This document shows positions 48,868 to 57,183 of a stretch of DNA of 64,000 bases, one piece after another. The translations under genes and the position numbers were made by a program. The notes below the pieces were generated by a model that did not search any database, was not told where the DNA came from, and saw only the letters and a list, made by a program, of their open reading frames with translations. Numbering within the stretch: the stretch's first letter is position 1; every line of letters begins with the position of its first letter. Source of the stretch: Xylophilus sp. GOD-11R (GTDB taxonomy: Bacteria > Pseudomonadota > Gammaproteobacteria > Burkholderiales > Burkholderiaceae_C); NCBI RefSeq assembly GCF_033546935.1, contig NZ_CP137854.1, positions 620,001-684,000 of the forward strand. Reading direction: 5' to 3'.

Positions 48868-50607
48868 CTACTCATTGGTGACGGCCAGCACTTCCTCGAG
48901 CGAGGTCATGCCCATGCGCACCTTGTGCAGGCCGGACTCGCGCAGCGAACGCACGCCGTCGGCGCGCGCCTGGGCGGCGATGTCGAGGGCGCTGCCGTCG
49001 CGCAGGATGATCTCCTGCATCGCCTCGTTGACCGGCATCACCTGGTAGATGCCGACGCGTCCCTTGTAGCCGCCGTTGCAGGCCGAGCAACCTACCGGGC
49101 GGTATGGTTTCCAGCTGCCGTCGAGCTGTTCTTCGGTGTAGCCGGCGTCGAGCAGGGCCGAGCGCGGCACCTCGTGCTCTTCCTTGCAGACCGGGCAGAG
49201 CCGCCGCGCCAGGCGCTGGGCGGTGATCAGGAGCACGCTGGAGGCGATGTTGAAGGGCGCGATGCCCATGTTGCGCATGCGCGTGAGCGTGGTCGGCGCA
49301 TCGTTGGTGTGCAGCGTCGACAGCACCAGGTGGCCGGTCTGGGCGGCCTTGATGGAGATGTCGGCGGTTTCCAGGTCGCGGATTTCGCCGACCATGATGA
49401 TGTCCGGATCCTGGCGCAGGAACGACTTGAGCGCGACTGCGAAGGTGAGGCCCGCGCGGTCGTTGACGTTGACCTGGTTGACGCCCGGCAGGTTGATTTC
49501 GGACGGGTCTTCGGCCGTGGCGATGTTCACGCCCGGCTTGTTGAGCATGTTCAGGCAGGTGTAGAGCGACACCGTCTTGCCGGAGCCGGTCGGCCCGGTG
49601 ACCAGGATCATGCCGTAGGGCCGGCCGATGGCGTGCAGCAGCCGCTCCTTTTCCTCGGGCTCGTAGCCCAGGGCTTCGATGCCGAGCTTGGCGCTGCTCG
49701 GGTCGAGGATACGGATCACGATCTTCTCGCCGAAGAGCGTGGGCAGCGTGCTGACCCGGAAGTCGATGACCCGGTCGGCGCCGACCTTGAGCTTCATGCG
49801 GCCGTCCTGCGGCACCCGCTTTTCGGAGATGTCGAGCCGCGAGATCACCTTGATGCGCGAGGCGAGCTTCTCCTTGATCGCGATCGGCGGCGAGGCGATC
49901 TCGCGCAGCTCGCCGTCGACGCGGAAGCGCACCCGGTAGGTGTGTTCGTAGGGCTCGAAATGCAGGTCGGAGGCGCGCATGTTGAACGCGTCGATCAGCA
50001 TCTTGTGCAGGAACTTGACGACCGGGGCGTCCTCGACCTCGGCCATGTTGCCGGAGTCGCCGGCATTGGGGTCGAGCGCCTCGGGCTCCTCGTCGAACTC
50101 GAAGTCGCCGCCGCCCACCATGGAGTCGAGCTGTTCGGCCGCCGAGGTGGTGGTGAGGTCGAGCAGGCGCGAGAGCTTGTCGTATTCGGCGATCACCCAG
50201 TCGATGCCGAGCTGGGTCGAGAACTTGATCTTTTCGGCCGCTTCCTGGTCGGACGGGTCGGCGGTGGCGACGATGAGCCGGTTGCTGCGCTTGCTGAGCA
50301 CCACCACCCGGTAGCTCTGGCAGATCTTGATGTCGAGCAGGTCCTTGGGCAGGCGCATCGGATCGATGGCCGACAGGTCGAGCAGCGGGGCGCCGAAGGC
50401 GGCAGACACCGCGTGCGCCAGGTTGGCCGGCGACACCGCGCCGGAGCCGGTGAGTTCGGCGATGAAGCTGGTGCGCGCCGCGCGTGACTTGCGGACCAGG
50501 TCCTCGGCCGATTTCTGGCTCAGCAACCCGGCGGCGACCAGTGTCCGACCCAGGCCGGGAAGCGCGATCGGGGCGCTGTCTTTGCTGAGGGCGTCAATCG
50601 CGGCCAT
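48868..50607 (-). CDS. pilB: type IV pilus assembly ATPase PilB
   Basis: 579-residue extension motor. The N-terminal MshEN-like domain reaches to about residue 150; Walker A is GPTGSGKTVSLYTCL, the Asp box and Walker B lie in DPDIIMVGEIRDLETAD, and the His box is GHLVLSTLHTNDA. A tetracysteine zinc site is CPVCKEE with CSACNGGYKGR. The ATG at 50607 is preferred; the extension to 50652 has no ribosome site. Confidence 0.95.
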   Translation of the reverse strand: MAAIDALSKDSAPIALPGLGRTLVAAGLLSQKSAEDLVRKSRAARTSFIAELTGSGAVSPANLAHAVSAAFGAPLLDLSAIDPMRLPKDLLDIKICQSYRVVVLSKRSNRLIVATADPSDQEAAEKIKFSTQLGIDWVIAEYDKLSRLLDLTTTSAAEQLDSMVGGGDFEFDEEPEALDPNAGDSGNMAEVEDAPVVKFLHKMLIDAFNMRASDLHFEPYEHTYRVRFRVDGELREIASPPIAIKEKLASRIKVISRLDISEKRVPQDGRMKLKVGADRVIDFRVSTLPTLFGEKIVIRILDPSSAKLGIEALGYEPEEKERLLHAIGRPYGMILVTGPTGSGKTVSLYTCLNMLNKPGVNIATAEDPSEINLPGVNQVNVNDRAGLTFAVALKSFLRQDPDIIMVGEIRDLETADISIKAAQTGHLVLSTLHTNDAPTTLTRMRNMGIAPFNIASSVLLITAQRLARRLCPVCKEEHEVPRSALLDAGYTEEQLDGSWKPYRPVGCSACNGGYKGRVGIYQVMPVNEAMQEIILRDGSALDIAAQARADGVRSLRESGLHKVRMGMTSLEEVLAVTNE

Positions 50608-50778
50608 GGTCGCAGGAAGCAGATGGTTACGGCAAAAAATGCATCCTACCATCGCTCCCCGCGCAGGAAGCCGCTGGCGCGGGCATATCCACGAGCGGTG
50701 TGGCGGCGCGTGTGGCGAGCGATCACCAACCGGCGGTCGCGGGCGGCGCGTCGAGCACCGGCGCGACCTGGGCGCCGG

Positions 50779-52212
50779 TCAGTTCGCCAGTGCTTCGGCG
50801 GTCGGTGCCGCCGCGGCCGCCTTCGGGGCCGACTGCCCGGCGGCCGGCAGCAGGCTCGTCGCCCGGGGCCAGTCGGCGAGGCCCCAGGCGCGCGCCACCA
50901 CGGCGTCCATCTCGGACGGGCTCGCGCCGCCCGCGTAGGCGGCCAGCCGGCGTGCCTTGTCCTCGATCTCGGCGCGGTCGAGGGTGTTGCCCGGGTCGCC
51001 CTTGGGTTCGTCGACCCGGCCGTGCAATGTACGGCCGTCGGTGGTGCGCACCTCGACCTTGCCGATCCAGCGGCGCGGGTAGGCGCCATCGACCTCGGCG
51101 TCGAGCTCCATCCGCACCTTCTGCCGCAGGGCGGCGACACGCGGTTCCTGGAAGTGCGCGTCGAATTCGCCCAGCCCGGCGCTGCCGAAGACCGAGATCA
51201 GCCCCAGCACCGTGCCCATCGAGAACTTGCTCTGGTGCACCGTGCGCGGGTCGGTCACCGGGCCGAGCACGTCGATCGCGCCCTGATGCACGCGGCAGAT
51301 CACCTCGGCGATGTCGTCCGGGCGCAGGCCGTGGGCGCGCACCACCTGCGCCAGCGCATCTGCGGCCGGATGCGTGTGGCGGCAGGAGGCGTGGAACTTG
51401 AATGACGTTTCCGGCAGCGCCCAGCGGCTGCCGAGCCCGTCGACCAGCCGCGCCGGATCGGCGTCGCTCGACATGCCCGCGCCCATGCCTTGCGGCCCTT
51501 CGAGGATGCGGCGGGCGCCGGTGAAGCCGTCCCGGGCCAGATAGGCGGCCATCAGCCCGTCGCCGGCGGCCTTGGCGGTGTGCAGCTGCTTGGAGTCGGC
51601 CGCGTCGCGCAGGAATTCCCACAGGCCAGCGGCCTGGGTGCCGGCCGAGCCGAAGGCGTGCAGCATGCGGTCCGCGTCCAGGCCGAGCAGCCGGCCGACG
51701 GTGGCGGCCGCGGCCACCGTGCCGGCGGTGCCGGTGGTGTGGAAGATGCGGTAATGCGAGCGGCCGAGGAATTCGCCGACGCGGATGCCCACCTCGTAGC
51801 CGGCGACCGCCGCCACCAGCAGCTCGCGCCCGGAAGCGCCGATGGCCTGGGCCACCGCCAGCGCCGGCGGAAACACCACGGCCGCCGGGTGAAAGACCGA
51901 TCCGTTGTGCACATCGTCCTGTTCGGCGACATGGGAGGCAGCGGCGTTCACCATTGCCGCGAACCACGGCGTGCTGCGGCCGCGCGAAATCAGCACCTCG
52001 CTGGCGCCGTCGGCCGGGCCCATGGTGCGGGCGAACGTGGCGATGGTCTCCACCGGCCGCGAGCCCTTGCCGGCCAATACGGAGCCCACCCAGTCCAGGA
52101 ACAGGTCTTCGGCGCGGCGCAACACCGGCGCGGGAATCTGGTCGAAACGCAGTTGGGCGGCGAAGGCGGCGAGGCTGCGGCTCGGATGGGCGTCGGCGGT
52201 GGTGGTGGTCAA
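50779..52212 (-). CDS. MmgE/PrpD family protein
   Basis: 477-residue protein of the MmgE/PrpD fold (2-methylcitrate dehydratase, cis-aconitate decarboxylase relatives). Family segments: LFLDWVGSVLAGKG, FAAMVNAAASHVAEQDD, GTAGTVAAAATVGRLLGLD, FKFHASCRHTHPAADA. The usual PrpC/prpB neighbours are absent, so a 2-methylcitrate role is doubtful. It probably begins at a TTG codon: a GAGGAGA ribosome site (52221-52227) lies eight bases before it and there is no nearby ATG or GTG in frame. Divergent from the LysR gene. Confidence 0.85.
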   Translation of the reverse strand: MTTTTADAHPSRSLAAFAAQLRFDQIPAPVLRRAEDLFLDWVGSVLAGKGSRPVETIATFARTMGPADGASEVLISRGRSTPWFAAMVNAAASHVAEQDDVHNGSVFHPAAVVFPPALAVAQAIGASGRELLVAAVAGYEVGIRVGEFLGRSHYRIFHTTGTAGTVAAAATVGRLLGLDADRMLHAFGSAGTQAAGLWEFLRDAADSKQLHTAKAAGDGLMAAYLARDGFTGARRILEGPQGMGAGMSSDADPARLVDGLGSRWALPETSFKFHASCRHTHPAADALAQVVRAHGLRPDDIAEVICRVHQGAIDVLGPVTDPRTVHQSKFSMGTVLGLISVFGSAGLGEFDAHFQEPRVAALRQKVRMELDAEVDGAYPRRWIGKVEVRTTDGRTLHGRVDEPKGDPGNTLDRAEIEDKARRLAAYAGGASPSEMDAVVARAWGLADWPRATSLLPAAGQSAPKAAAAAPTAEALAN

Positions 52213-52365
52213 GATGTCGGTCTCCTCGTTCGTATGGAAGTCGCGTCCGCCGGGGGCGGTCGCCCGTCGCAGCATGGACTGGACGGCCGCGGCCCGCCAT
52301 GCGGATTTGCCGAAGGGGGCGTTCTGTCGCGCGGGTCGCCTCTCGCTCGACTCACAATCGGCCGC

Positions 52366-53271
52366 ATGCATTTCGACCTCTTCGACCTGCGGCTTTTCGT
52401 CTTCGTGGCGGAAGAATCCAACCTGCGCCGGGGCGCCGAACGGGCCTGTCTGTCGCTCGGCGCGGCCAGCGCGCGCATCAAGGCGCTGGAGGAGAACGTC
52501 GGCAGCCCGCTGTTCTATCGCAAGCCGCAGGGCGTGGAGCTCACGCCGGCTGGCGACGCGCTGCTGCACCACGCGCGCCTGGTGCAGCAGCAGGTCGAGC
52601 ACCTCAAGACCGACCTGCGCGAGTACGCCAGCGGCAGCAAGGGCCATGTGCGCATCCTGGCCAACACCACCTCCATCAGCGGCGCCTTGCCGGCGGCGCT
52701 GGCGAGTTTCCTGGCGAGCCAGCCCGACGTGCACATCGACCTGCGCGAAAAGCTGAGCCAGGAGATCGTGATCGCCATCCACGAAGCCCACGCGGACATC
52801 GGCATCGTCGCCGGCAATATCGAGACGCGGGGCCTGGAAGTGCACGACTTCGTCGGCGACGAGCTCGTGGTGGTGGTGCCCGAGGGGCATGCGCTGGCCG
52901 GGTGCGAGCGGGTGTCGTTCGCGCAGACGCTCGACGACCACCATGTCTCGCTGGCCGCCGGCAGCGCGCTCGCCGGTTTTCTGCCACCGCTGGCGCGGGC
53001 CATCGGCCGCCGGCTGGAGTTTCGGTTGCAGGTGGCGAGCTTCGAATCGATCTGCCTGCTGGTGGCCGCCGGCGTGGGTATCGGCATCATTCCGCGCTCG
53101 TCGGCGCTGCGCCATGCGCGCAGCATGCCGGTGCGCATCGTGCCGCTGAGCGATCGGTGGGCGTTGCGCGAGACCCGCATCGTGCATCGGGCGGATGCGC
53201 CGCTGACCCGGCTGGCGATGGACCTGGTGCGCCATCTGGCGGCCTACCGGCACGCGGACCGGGCGCCGTAG
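52366..53271 (+). CDS. LysR family transcriptional regulator
   Basis: 301-residue LysR regulator with an N-terminal winged HTH (FDLRLFVFVAEESNLRRGAE, then ASARIKALEENVGSPLFYR) and an effector-binding domain (ADIGIVAGN, VASFESICLLVAAGVGIGIIPRSSA). It is divergent from the MmgE/PrpD gene, its likely target. The start lies eight bases after a CACAAT box, suggesting a leaderless or near-leaderless transcript. Confidence 0.92.
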   Translation: MHFDLFDLRLFVFVAEESNLRRGAERACLSLGAASARIKALEENVGSPLFYRKPQGVELTPAGDALLHHARLVQQQVEHLKTDLREYASGSKGHVRILANTTSISGALPAALASFLASQPDVHIDLREKLSQEIVIAIHEAHADIGIVAGNIETRGLEVHDFVGDELVVVVPEGHALAGCERVSFAQTLDDHHVSLAAGSALAGFLPPLARAIGRRLEFRLQVASFESICLLVAAGVGIGIIPRSSALRHARSMPVRIVPLSDRWALRETRIVHRADAPLTRLAMDLVRHLAAYRHADRAP

Positions 53272-53283
53272 CAGGCGAGCGGA

Positions 53284-54243
53284 TCAGCGCCGGGCCGGCA
53301 ATCCCAGCCGCTGCCGGGCCGCCCGGTACTGGTGCGCCAGCCGCTCGACGCGTTGTGCCACGGCTTCGATCTGCCCGACCGCGCCGATGCCCTGTCCGGC
53401 GCCCCAGATGTCTTTCCACGCCTTGCGATCGCTGCCGAAACTCATGGTCGACGGATCGCTGGAGGGCAAGGCCTGCGGATCCAGCCCGGCGGCCAGGATG
53501 GACGGCTTGAGATAGTTGCCGTGCACGCCGGTGAAGAGATTGGAATAGACGATGTCGTCGCTGCCGCAGTCCACGATCATCTGCTTGTAGCGCTCGTCGG
53601 CCCGTGCTTCTTCGGTGGCGATGAAGGCCGAGCCGATATAGGCGAAATCCGCGCCCATGGCCTGCGCCGCCAGGATCGCGTCGCCGGTGGCGATGGCGCC
53701 GGACAAGGCCAGCGGCCCGTCGAACCAGCGCCGGATTTCCTGCACCAGCGCAAAGGGGCTGCGGGTGCCGGCATGGCCGCCGGCGCCCGCAGCCACCGCC
53801 ACCAGGCCGTCGGCACCTTTCTCGATGGCCTTGCGGGCGAAGCGGTCGTCGATGACGTCGTGCATCACCAGGCCGCCCCACCCATGCACCGCCTCGTTGA
53901 CCTCCGGTCGCGCGCCGAGCGAGCTGATGACCAGCGGCACCCGGTAGCGCTCGCAGACGGCGAGGTCGGCGTCGAGCCGCTCGTTGCTGCGGTGCACGAT
54001 CTGGTTGATGGCGAAGGGCGCGGCCGGTGCATCGGGATGCGCGCGGTCGTGCGCGGCCAGGGTCTCGGTGATCTCGGCGAGCCAGTCGTCGAGCAGGGCC
54101 GCCGGCCGGGCGTTGAGCGCGGGCAGGGCACCGACGATGCCGGCCTTGCATTGGGCGATGACGAGTCGCGGCACGCTGACGATGAACAGCGGCGCCGCGA
54201 TGACCGGAATGCGCAGGCCGCGCAGCAGAGGCGGGCAGCTCAT
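53284..54243 (-). CDS. nitronate monooxygenase family protein
   Basis: 319-residue TIM-barrel flavoprotein of the NMO/2-nitropropane dioxygenase group. FMN-phosphate binding is in GLVAVAAGAGGHAGT, with ALSGAIATGDAILAAQAMGADFAYIGSAF and the N-terminal IPVIAAPLFIVS. The family oxidises alkyl nitronates; the natural substrate is unknown. The start is the ATG at 54243. Convergent with the LysR gene. Confidence 0.88.
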   Translation of the reverse strand: MSCPPLLRGLRIPVIAAPLFIVSVPRLVIAQCKAGIVGALPALNARPAALLDDWLAEITETLAAHDRAHPDAPAAPFAINQIVHRSNERLDADLAVCERYRVPLVISSLGARPEVNEAVHGWGGLVMHDVIDDRFARKAIEKGADGLVAVAAGAGGHAGTRSPFALVQEIRRWFDGPLALSGAIATGDAILAAQAMGADFAYIGSAFIATEEARADERYKQMIVDCGSDDIVYSNLFTGVHGNYLKPSILAAGLDPQALPSSDPSTMSFGSDRKAWKDIWGAGQGIGAVGQIEAVAQRVERLAHQYRAARQRLGLPARR

Positions 54244-54379
54244 GCGTGGCCCGGTCGACGGGAGTTTGTGCAAAAGGCCATGTTGTCTCCAGACGCCGAG
54301 TGAGGCTCGGCGCATGACGAAAAGGGACGTGGGAACCAGTCGATTGTGGCCAGTGCGCAGGCGCGGCTCCCGACGGGGC

Positions 54380-54655
54380 TCACTTCAGGTAGGAACGCAG
54401 GGCCGAGACGACCGCCTCCACGTCCTGGCTGCGCGTGGCGTCGTCCGTCGCCGACGGGCCGAGGTGTTCCCGCAGATGGCCTTCGAGCACTTCCGACATC
54501 AGGCCACTGATCGCGCCCCGCACGGCGGCGATCTGCTGGAGTACCGCAATGCAATCCGTGCCCTCGTCGAGCGCTCGCTCCAGCGCCGCCGTTTGCCCCT
54601 GGATGCGGCGAACCCGCGCGAGCAACTTCTTCTTTCCTGCAACGGTGTGGGCCAT
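54380..54655 (-). CDS. nickel/cobalt-responsive repressor (RcnR/DmeR type)
   Basis: 91-residue CsoR/RcnR-family repressor, all helical. The residues that bind Ni/Co in E. coli RcnR are all present at the same numbers: H3, C35, H60 and H64. That argues for a cobalt/nickel sensor rather than copper (CsoR) or formaldehyde (FrmR). It is divergent from dmeF, 52 bases away, and should repress it through the operator at 54687. Confidence 0.9.
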   Translation of the reverse strand: MAHTVAGKKKLLARVRRIQGQTAALERALDEGTDCIAVLQQIAAVRGAISGLMSEVLEGHLREHLGPSATDDATRSQDVEAVVSALRSYLK

Positions 54656-54686
54656 CTACAACTTCCGTATTTCGATTCAAATAGAG

Positions 54687-54701
54687 TACTGGGGTACAGT
54701 A
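54687..54701 (+). promoter_or_regulatory. RcnR/DmeR-type operator overlapping the dmeF -10
   Basis: TACT-GGGGTAC-AGTA: inverted TACT/AGTA arms around a G-tract, the form of RcnR-family operators. It overlaps a TACAGT -10 box (54695-54700) and lies between the divergent regulator and transporter. Confidence 0.6.
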
Positions 54702-54707
54702 TCAGGC

Positions 54708-55685
54708 ATGAACCTGCCAGACACCCGCCAAGCCCTCGGATCCGGTTGGAAACACTCGCACGTGTTCGATCAAGGCAACCCCCTGGCCGAGCGCAAGACC
54801 CGCTGGGCGGTACTGCTGACCGCCGCCATGATGGTCGTCGAGATCGCCGGCGGCTGGTTCTACAACTCCATGGCCTTGCTGGCCGACGGTTGGCACATGA
54901 GCTCCCATGCGCTGGCGCTCGGTCTGTCGGTGGCGGCCTATGCGGCGGCCCGTCGGTACGCCGGCGACAGCCGTTTCGCTTTCGGTACCTGGAAGATCGA
55001 GATCCTGGGCGGATACAGCAGCGCGATCCTGTTGCTCATGGTCGCGGGCCTCATGCTGTTCCAGTCGGTGGAGCGCCTGATCTCGCCGGCCGCGATCCAC
55101 TACGAGCAGGCCATCGGCATTGCGGCCATTGGCCTGGTGGTCAACCTGGCGTGCGCGTGGCTGCTGCACGACGGGCATCACCATGGGCACGAGCATGGAC
55201 ATGGGCATCCACACGATCATGGTCACACGCAAGGCCACGGACATGAAGACCTGAACCTGCGTTCGGCCTACATGCATGTGTTGGCGGATGCGGCGACTTC
55301 GGTGCTCGCCATCGTCGCGCTCTTCGGTGGTATGTGGTGGGGTGCTGCCTGGCTGGATCCGGTGATGGGCATCGTCGGCGCGGGCCTGGTAGCCGTCTGG
55401 GCGGTCGGCTTGCTGCGCGACGCCGGCCGCGTCCTGCTGGATGCCGAGATGGACGCGCCGGTCGTCGCCGAGATCCGCGAGGTGATCGCCGAGAGCCCGG
55501 TCGAGGCGAGCATCTGCGACCTGCACGTGTGGCGCGTCGGCAAGGGCCAATACGCCTGCGTGCTTTCTTTGGCCACCCGGAGCGCGGTGGAGCCCGACTA
55601 TTTCAAGGAACGACTGCGCATACACGAAGAGCTGGTCCATATCTCGGTCGAGGTGAACCGTCTGCCGCAAGCGACGGCCGGATAG
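54708..55685 (+). CDS. dmeF: cation diffusion facilitator, DmeF-type Co/Ni exporter
   Basis: 325-residue CDF transporter with six membrane helices. Transport-site residues are in LLADGWHMSSHALAL (helix 2) and YMHVLADAATSVL (helix 5). A histidine-rich cytoplasmic loop (about 163-184, HHHGHEHGHGHPHDHGH) lies between helices 4 and 5. The DGWHMSSH pattern is characteristic of the DmeF subgroup, exporting cobalt and nickel. The start is seven bases past the -10, so the transcript is probably leaderless. Paired with the repressor at 54380. Confidence 0.93.
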   Translation: MNLPDTRQALGSGWKHSHVFDQGNPLAERKTRWAVLLTAAMMVVEIAGGWFYNSMALLADGWHMSSHALALGLSVAAYAAARRYAGDSRFAFGTWKIEILGGYSSAILLLMVAGLMLFQSVERLISPAAIHYEQAIGIAAIGLVVNLACAWLLHDGHHHGHEHGHGHPHDHGHTQGHGHEDLNLRSAYMHVLADAATSVLAIVALFGGMWWGAAWLDPVMGIVGAGLVAVWAVGLLRDAGRVLLDAEMDAPVVAEIREVIAESPVEASICDLHVWRVGKGQYACVLSLATRSAVEPDYFKERLRIHEELVHISVEVNRLPQATAG

Positions 55686-55767
55686 CGAACGCGCCCGCTG
55701 ACAGGGGTCGGAAGCGCGCCGTAGAACCGCGCGGCTTGTCGAGCAATTCAACCTGTCAGGAGTCAAT

Positions 55768-56082
55768 ATGGTTTGGATGGAATCTGGTCAACGCCCACCC
55801 CAAGAACTTATGGAAAGGTTCATGGCCGCAGAGGCGCCCACGTTCGAGGTGGTTCGTGTGGCCGGCGATCTGGTGTTGTGGAAGTCCGTTACCCGGGCGC
55901 AGCTGCTCGACGGTTTCACGCGGCCCGCCCGCACGCACTTTCACATGACCGAGAGGGGCGCGCTGGATTGCCATTTCATGAGTCGCCTGCCGATGGCCAT
56001 GATCAATTTCGAGGCGATGGCGATGGCGATGGCGATGGCGATGGCGATGGCGAGCGCGCGGGCTGCGGGGGTGTGCGCATGA
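55768..56082 (+). CDS. hypothetical protein with an Ala-Met repeat tract
   Basis: 104-residue protein of no recognised family. The N-terminal 75 residues look globular (VVRVAGDLVLWKSVTRAQLL). Then comes an (AM)n tract of seven units encoded by the hexanucleotide array at 56014-56049, then a short tail. A CAGGAGT site precedes the ATG. First of three genes joined by ATGA overlaps (55768, 56079, 56330), so they form a coupled cassette, just outside the phage-like element. Confidence 0.6.
   Translation: MVWMESGQRPPQELMERFMAAEAPTFEVVRVAGDLVLWKSVTRAQLLDGFTRPARTHFHMTERGALDCHFMSRLPMAMINFEAMAMAMAMAMAMASARAAGVCA
56014..56049 (+). repeat. (gcgatg)6 hexanucleotide microsatellite
   Basis: Six perfect tandem copies of gcgatg inside the coding region of the gene at 55768. 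Units are a multiple of three, so changes in copy number would alter the length of the Met-Ala tract without shifting frame. Confidence 0.95.
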
Positions 56083-56333
56083 CCGGCGCGATCCATGCGG
56101 GTGATTTCTCCGATCGTCGCGTCATCCTGGTGCGCGGCCACGACACGCGATGCGCCAGGTTCTGGGATGAAAGTTCAGCCGGTTACGAACAGGCTTGCGA
56201 CGGACCGACCTACCTCTTCCTGGGGTGTCGGGCGCCAGACGAGAAACTGCAGAGGCTGTCCGAGCGCTACGGCATTCCGGTCGCCGAACTGGTCGCGTTC
56301 CGTAATGGCGAACTGAAGCAAGACCCTGCATGA
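56079..56333 (+). CDS. hypothetical protein (middle gene of the three-gene cassette)
   Basis: 84-residue protein of unknown family. Seen: a beta-rich N-terminus (DRRVILVRGHDTRCARFWD), a small central segment GPTYLFLGC, and a C-terminal helix-like RLSERYGIPVAELVAFRNGEL that resembles a small DNA-binding helical unit, though not enough to claim it. Start and stop overlap the flanking genes as ATGA. Confidence 0.55.
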   Translation: MTGAIHAGDFSDRRVILVRGHDTRCARFWDESSAGYEQACDGPTYLFLGCRAPDEKLQRLSERYGIPVAELVAFRNGELKQDPA

Positions 56334-56587
56334 GCGGTGAAGTTTCGCCCGGCGGCTTCGGCAAGCTGTGCGGCAGCGCGGTCGTGCCGGCGTACGACTC
56401 CTTGTATCCACCGACGGTCGATGTCGTCGATCTGCTGCGGGTGGATTTCGACCGACGGGCCATCGGGCCGGACGGGCTGTACCTGGTCGAGATGACGAGT
56501 CCGCGTGGTGTGGAGTGGCGAGGTTGCGGCGGCGATCATGCGCTGTCCGCTCGTTTGCGTATGGACGAAGACGGACGCGGTGCCTAG
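56330..56587 (+). CDS. S24/LexA-like protein, truncated by an amber codon
   Basis: 85-residue frame, start coupled to the previous gene. YPPTVDVVDLLRVDF and IGPDGLYLVEM resemble the C-terminal catalytic-type domain of S24 repressors, which have the 'GDGLYLV' strand pair. The frame ends at TAG (56585-56587) but remains open in frame until TGA at 56669, encoding HFRIVGYVEQVYKPSRRA, the usual ending of S24 proteins (IVGRV..VY). So the natural protein is probably 56330-56671 with one amber interruption. No helix-turn-helix is seen at its N-terminus. Confidence 0.55.
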   Translation: MSGEVSPGGFGKLCGSAVVPAYDSLYPPTVDVVDLLRVDFDRRAIGPDGLYLVEMTSPRGVEWRGCGGDHALSARLRMDEDGRGA

Positions 56588-56848
56588 CGCGAGATACCCA
56601 GTGTGACTGCGGTCCACTTTCGAATCGTCGGCTATGTCGAGCAGGTCTACAAGCCGTCGCGCAGGGCTTGAGCAGGGCGGCGAGGATATCTCCGAGGCGC
56701 TTCGAAAATTCGAATCGGCCAAACAGTTCGGAGGAGGCGCGGTGAGTATGGCGCCCCGCGTTCTCATGGGGCGCAGGAACGCAGCGTCACCGTTGGATCG
56801 AGCAGGGTCGCGAAAACCGGCTGACTCGAACTGACTCGAAAAATGAAT

Positions 56849-56877
56849 TGGTCGGGGTGAGAGGATTCGAACCTCAC
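56849..56877 (-). other. isolated tRNA 3' end (attachment-site remnant)
   Basis: On the minus strand this reads GAGG-TTCGAAT-CCTC, an intact T-arm, then TCACCCCG-A-CCA, the acceptor 3' strand, discriminator and CCA. It resembles tRNA-Pro, whose 5' end would be CGGGGTG. Sequence to the right does not continue as a tRNA. This is the usual scar where an element integrated into a tRNA 3' end; the complete tRNA should lie at the right end of the element, beyond the window. Confidence 0.75.
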
Positions 56878-57183
56878 CAAAAACCGGGGTCTTCAGAGGG
56901 AAGAAGGGCTGATGCGTCAGGGTCAGTTGCTGGTCGAAATTGACACACTATCATTCAGCGTAGCACAGAGGAAAAGCTAGCGAAATGCGCTTGAGATTAC
57001 CCCTGTAACCGATTCAGGGTCAGGCCTTGGGCGACGTAAACGACTCCCGCTACGGGGCGACTATGCGGCCCTGAGTCGAAAAACTGCGCCCTATATGAAT
57101 TGGCTGGTCTACCGCATCTGGAGCTACCAAAAGTCTACAAGGGGCTGGCTTGGCGCGGAAATGACAAGTCGCCCGCCGTCTTG
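56878..57183. other. noncoding segment next to the attachment scar
   Basis: No gene is recognised. A possible RNA structure pairs GATTCAGGG (57011-57019) with CCCTGAGTC (57069-57077). The stretch 57071-57103 partly repeats the sequence flanking the tRNA scar at 56831-56851 (see findings). Confidence 0.4.

Noticed and set aside
56634..56834. 67-codon frame between the cassette and the tRNA scar
   Set aside because: It overlaps the in-frame tail of the S24-like gene in another frame and has no family or ribosome site.
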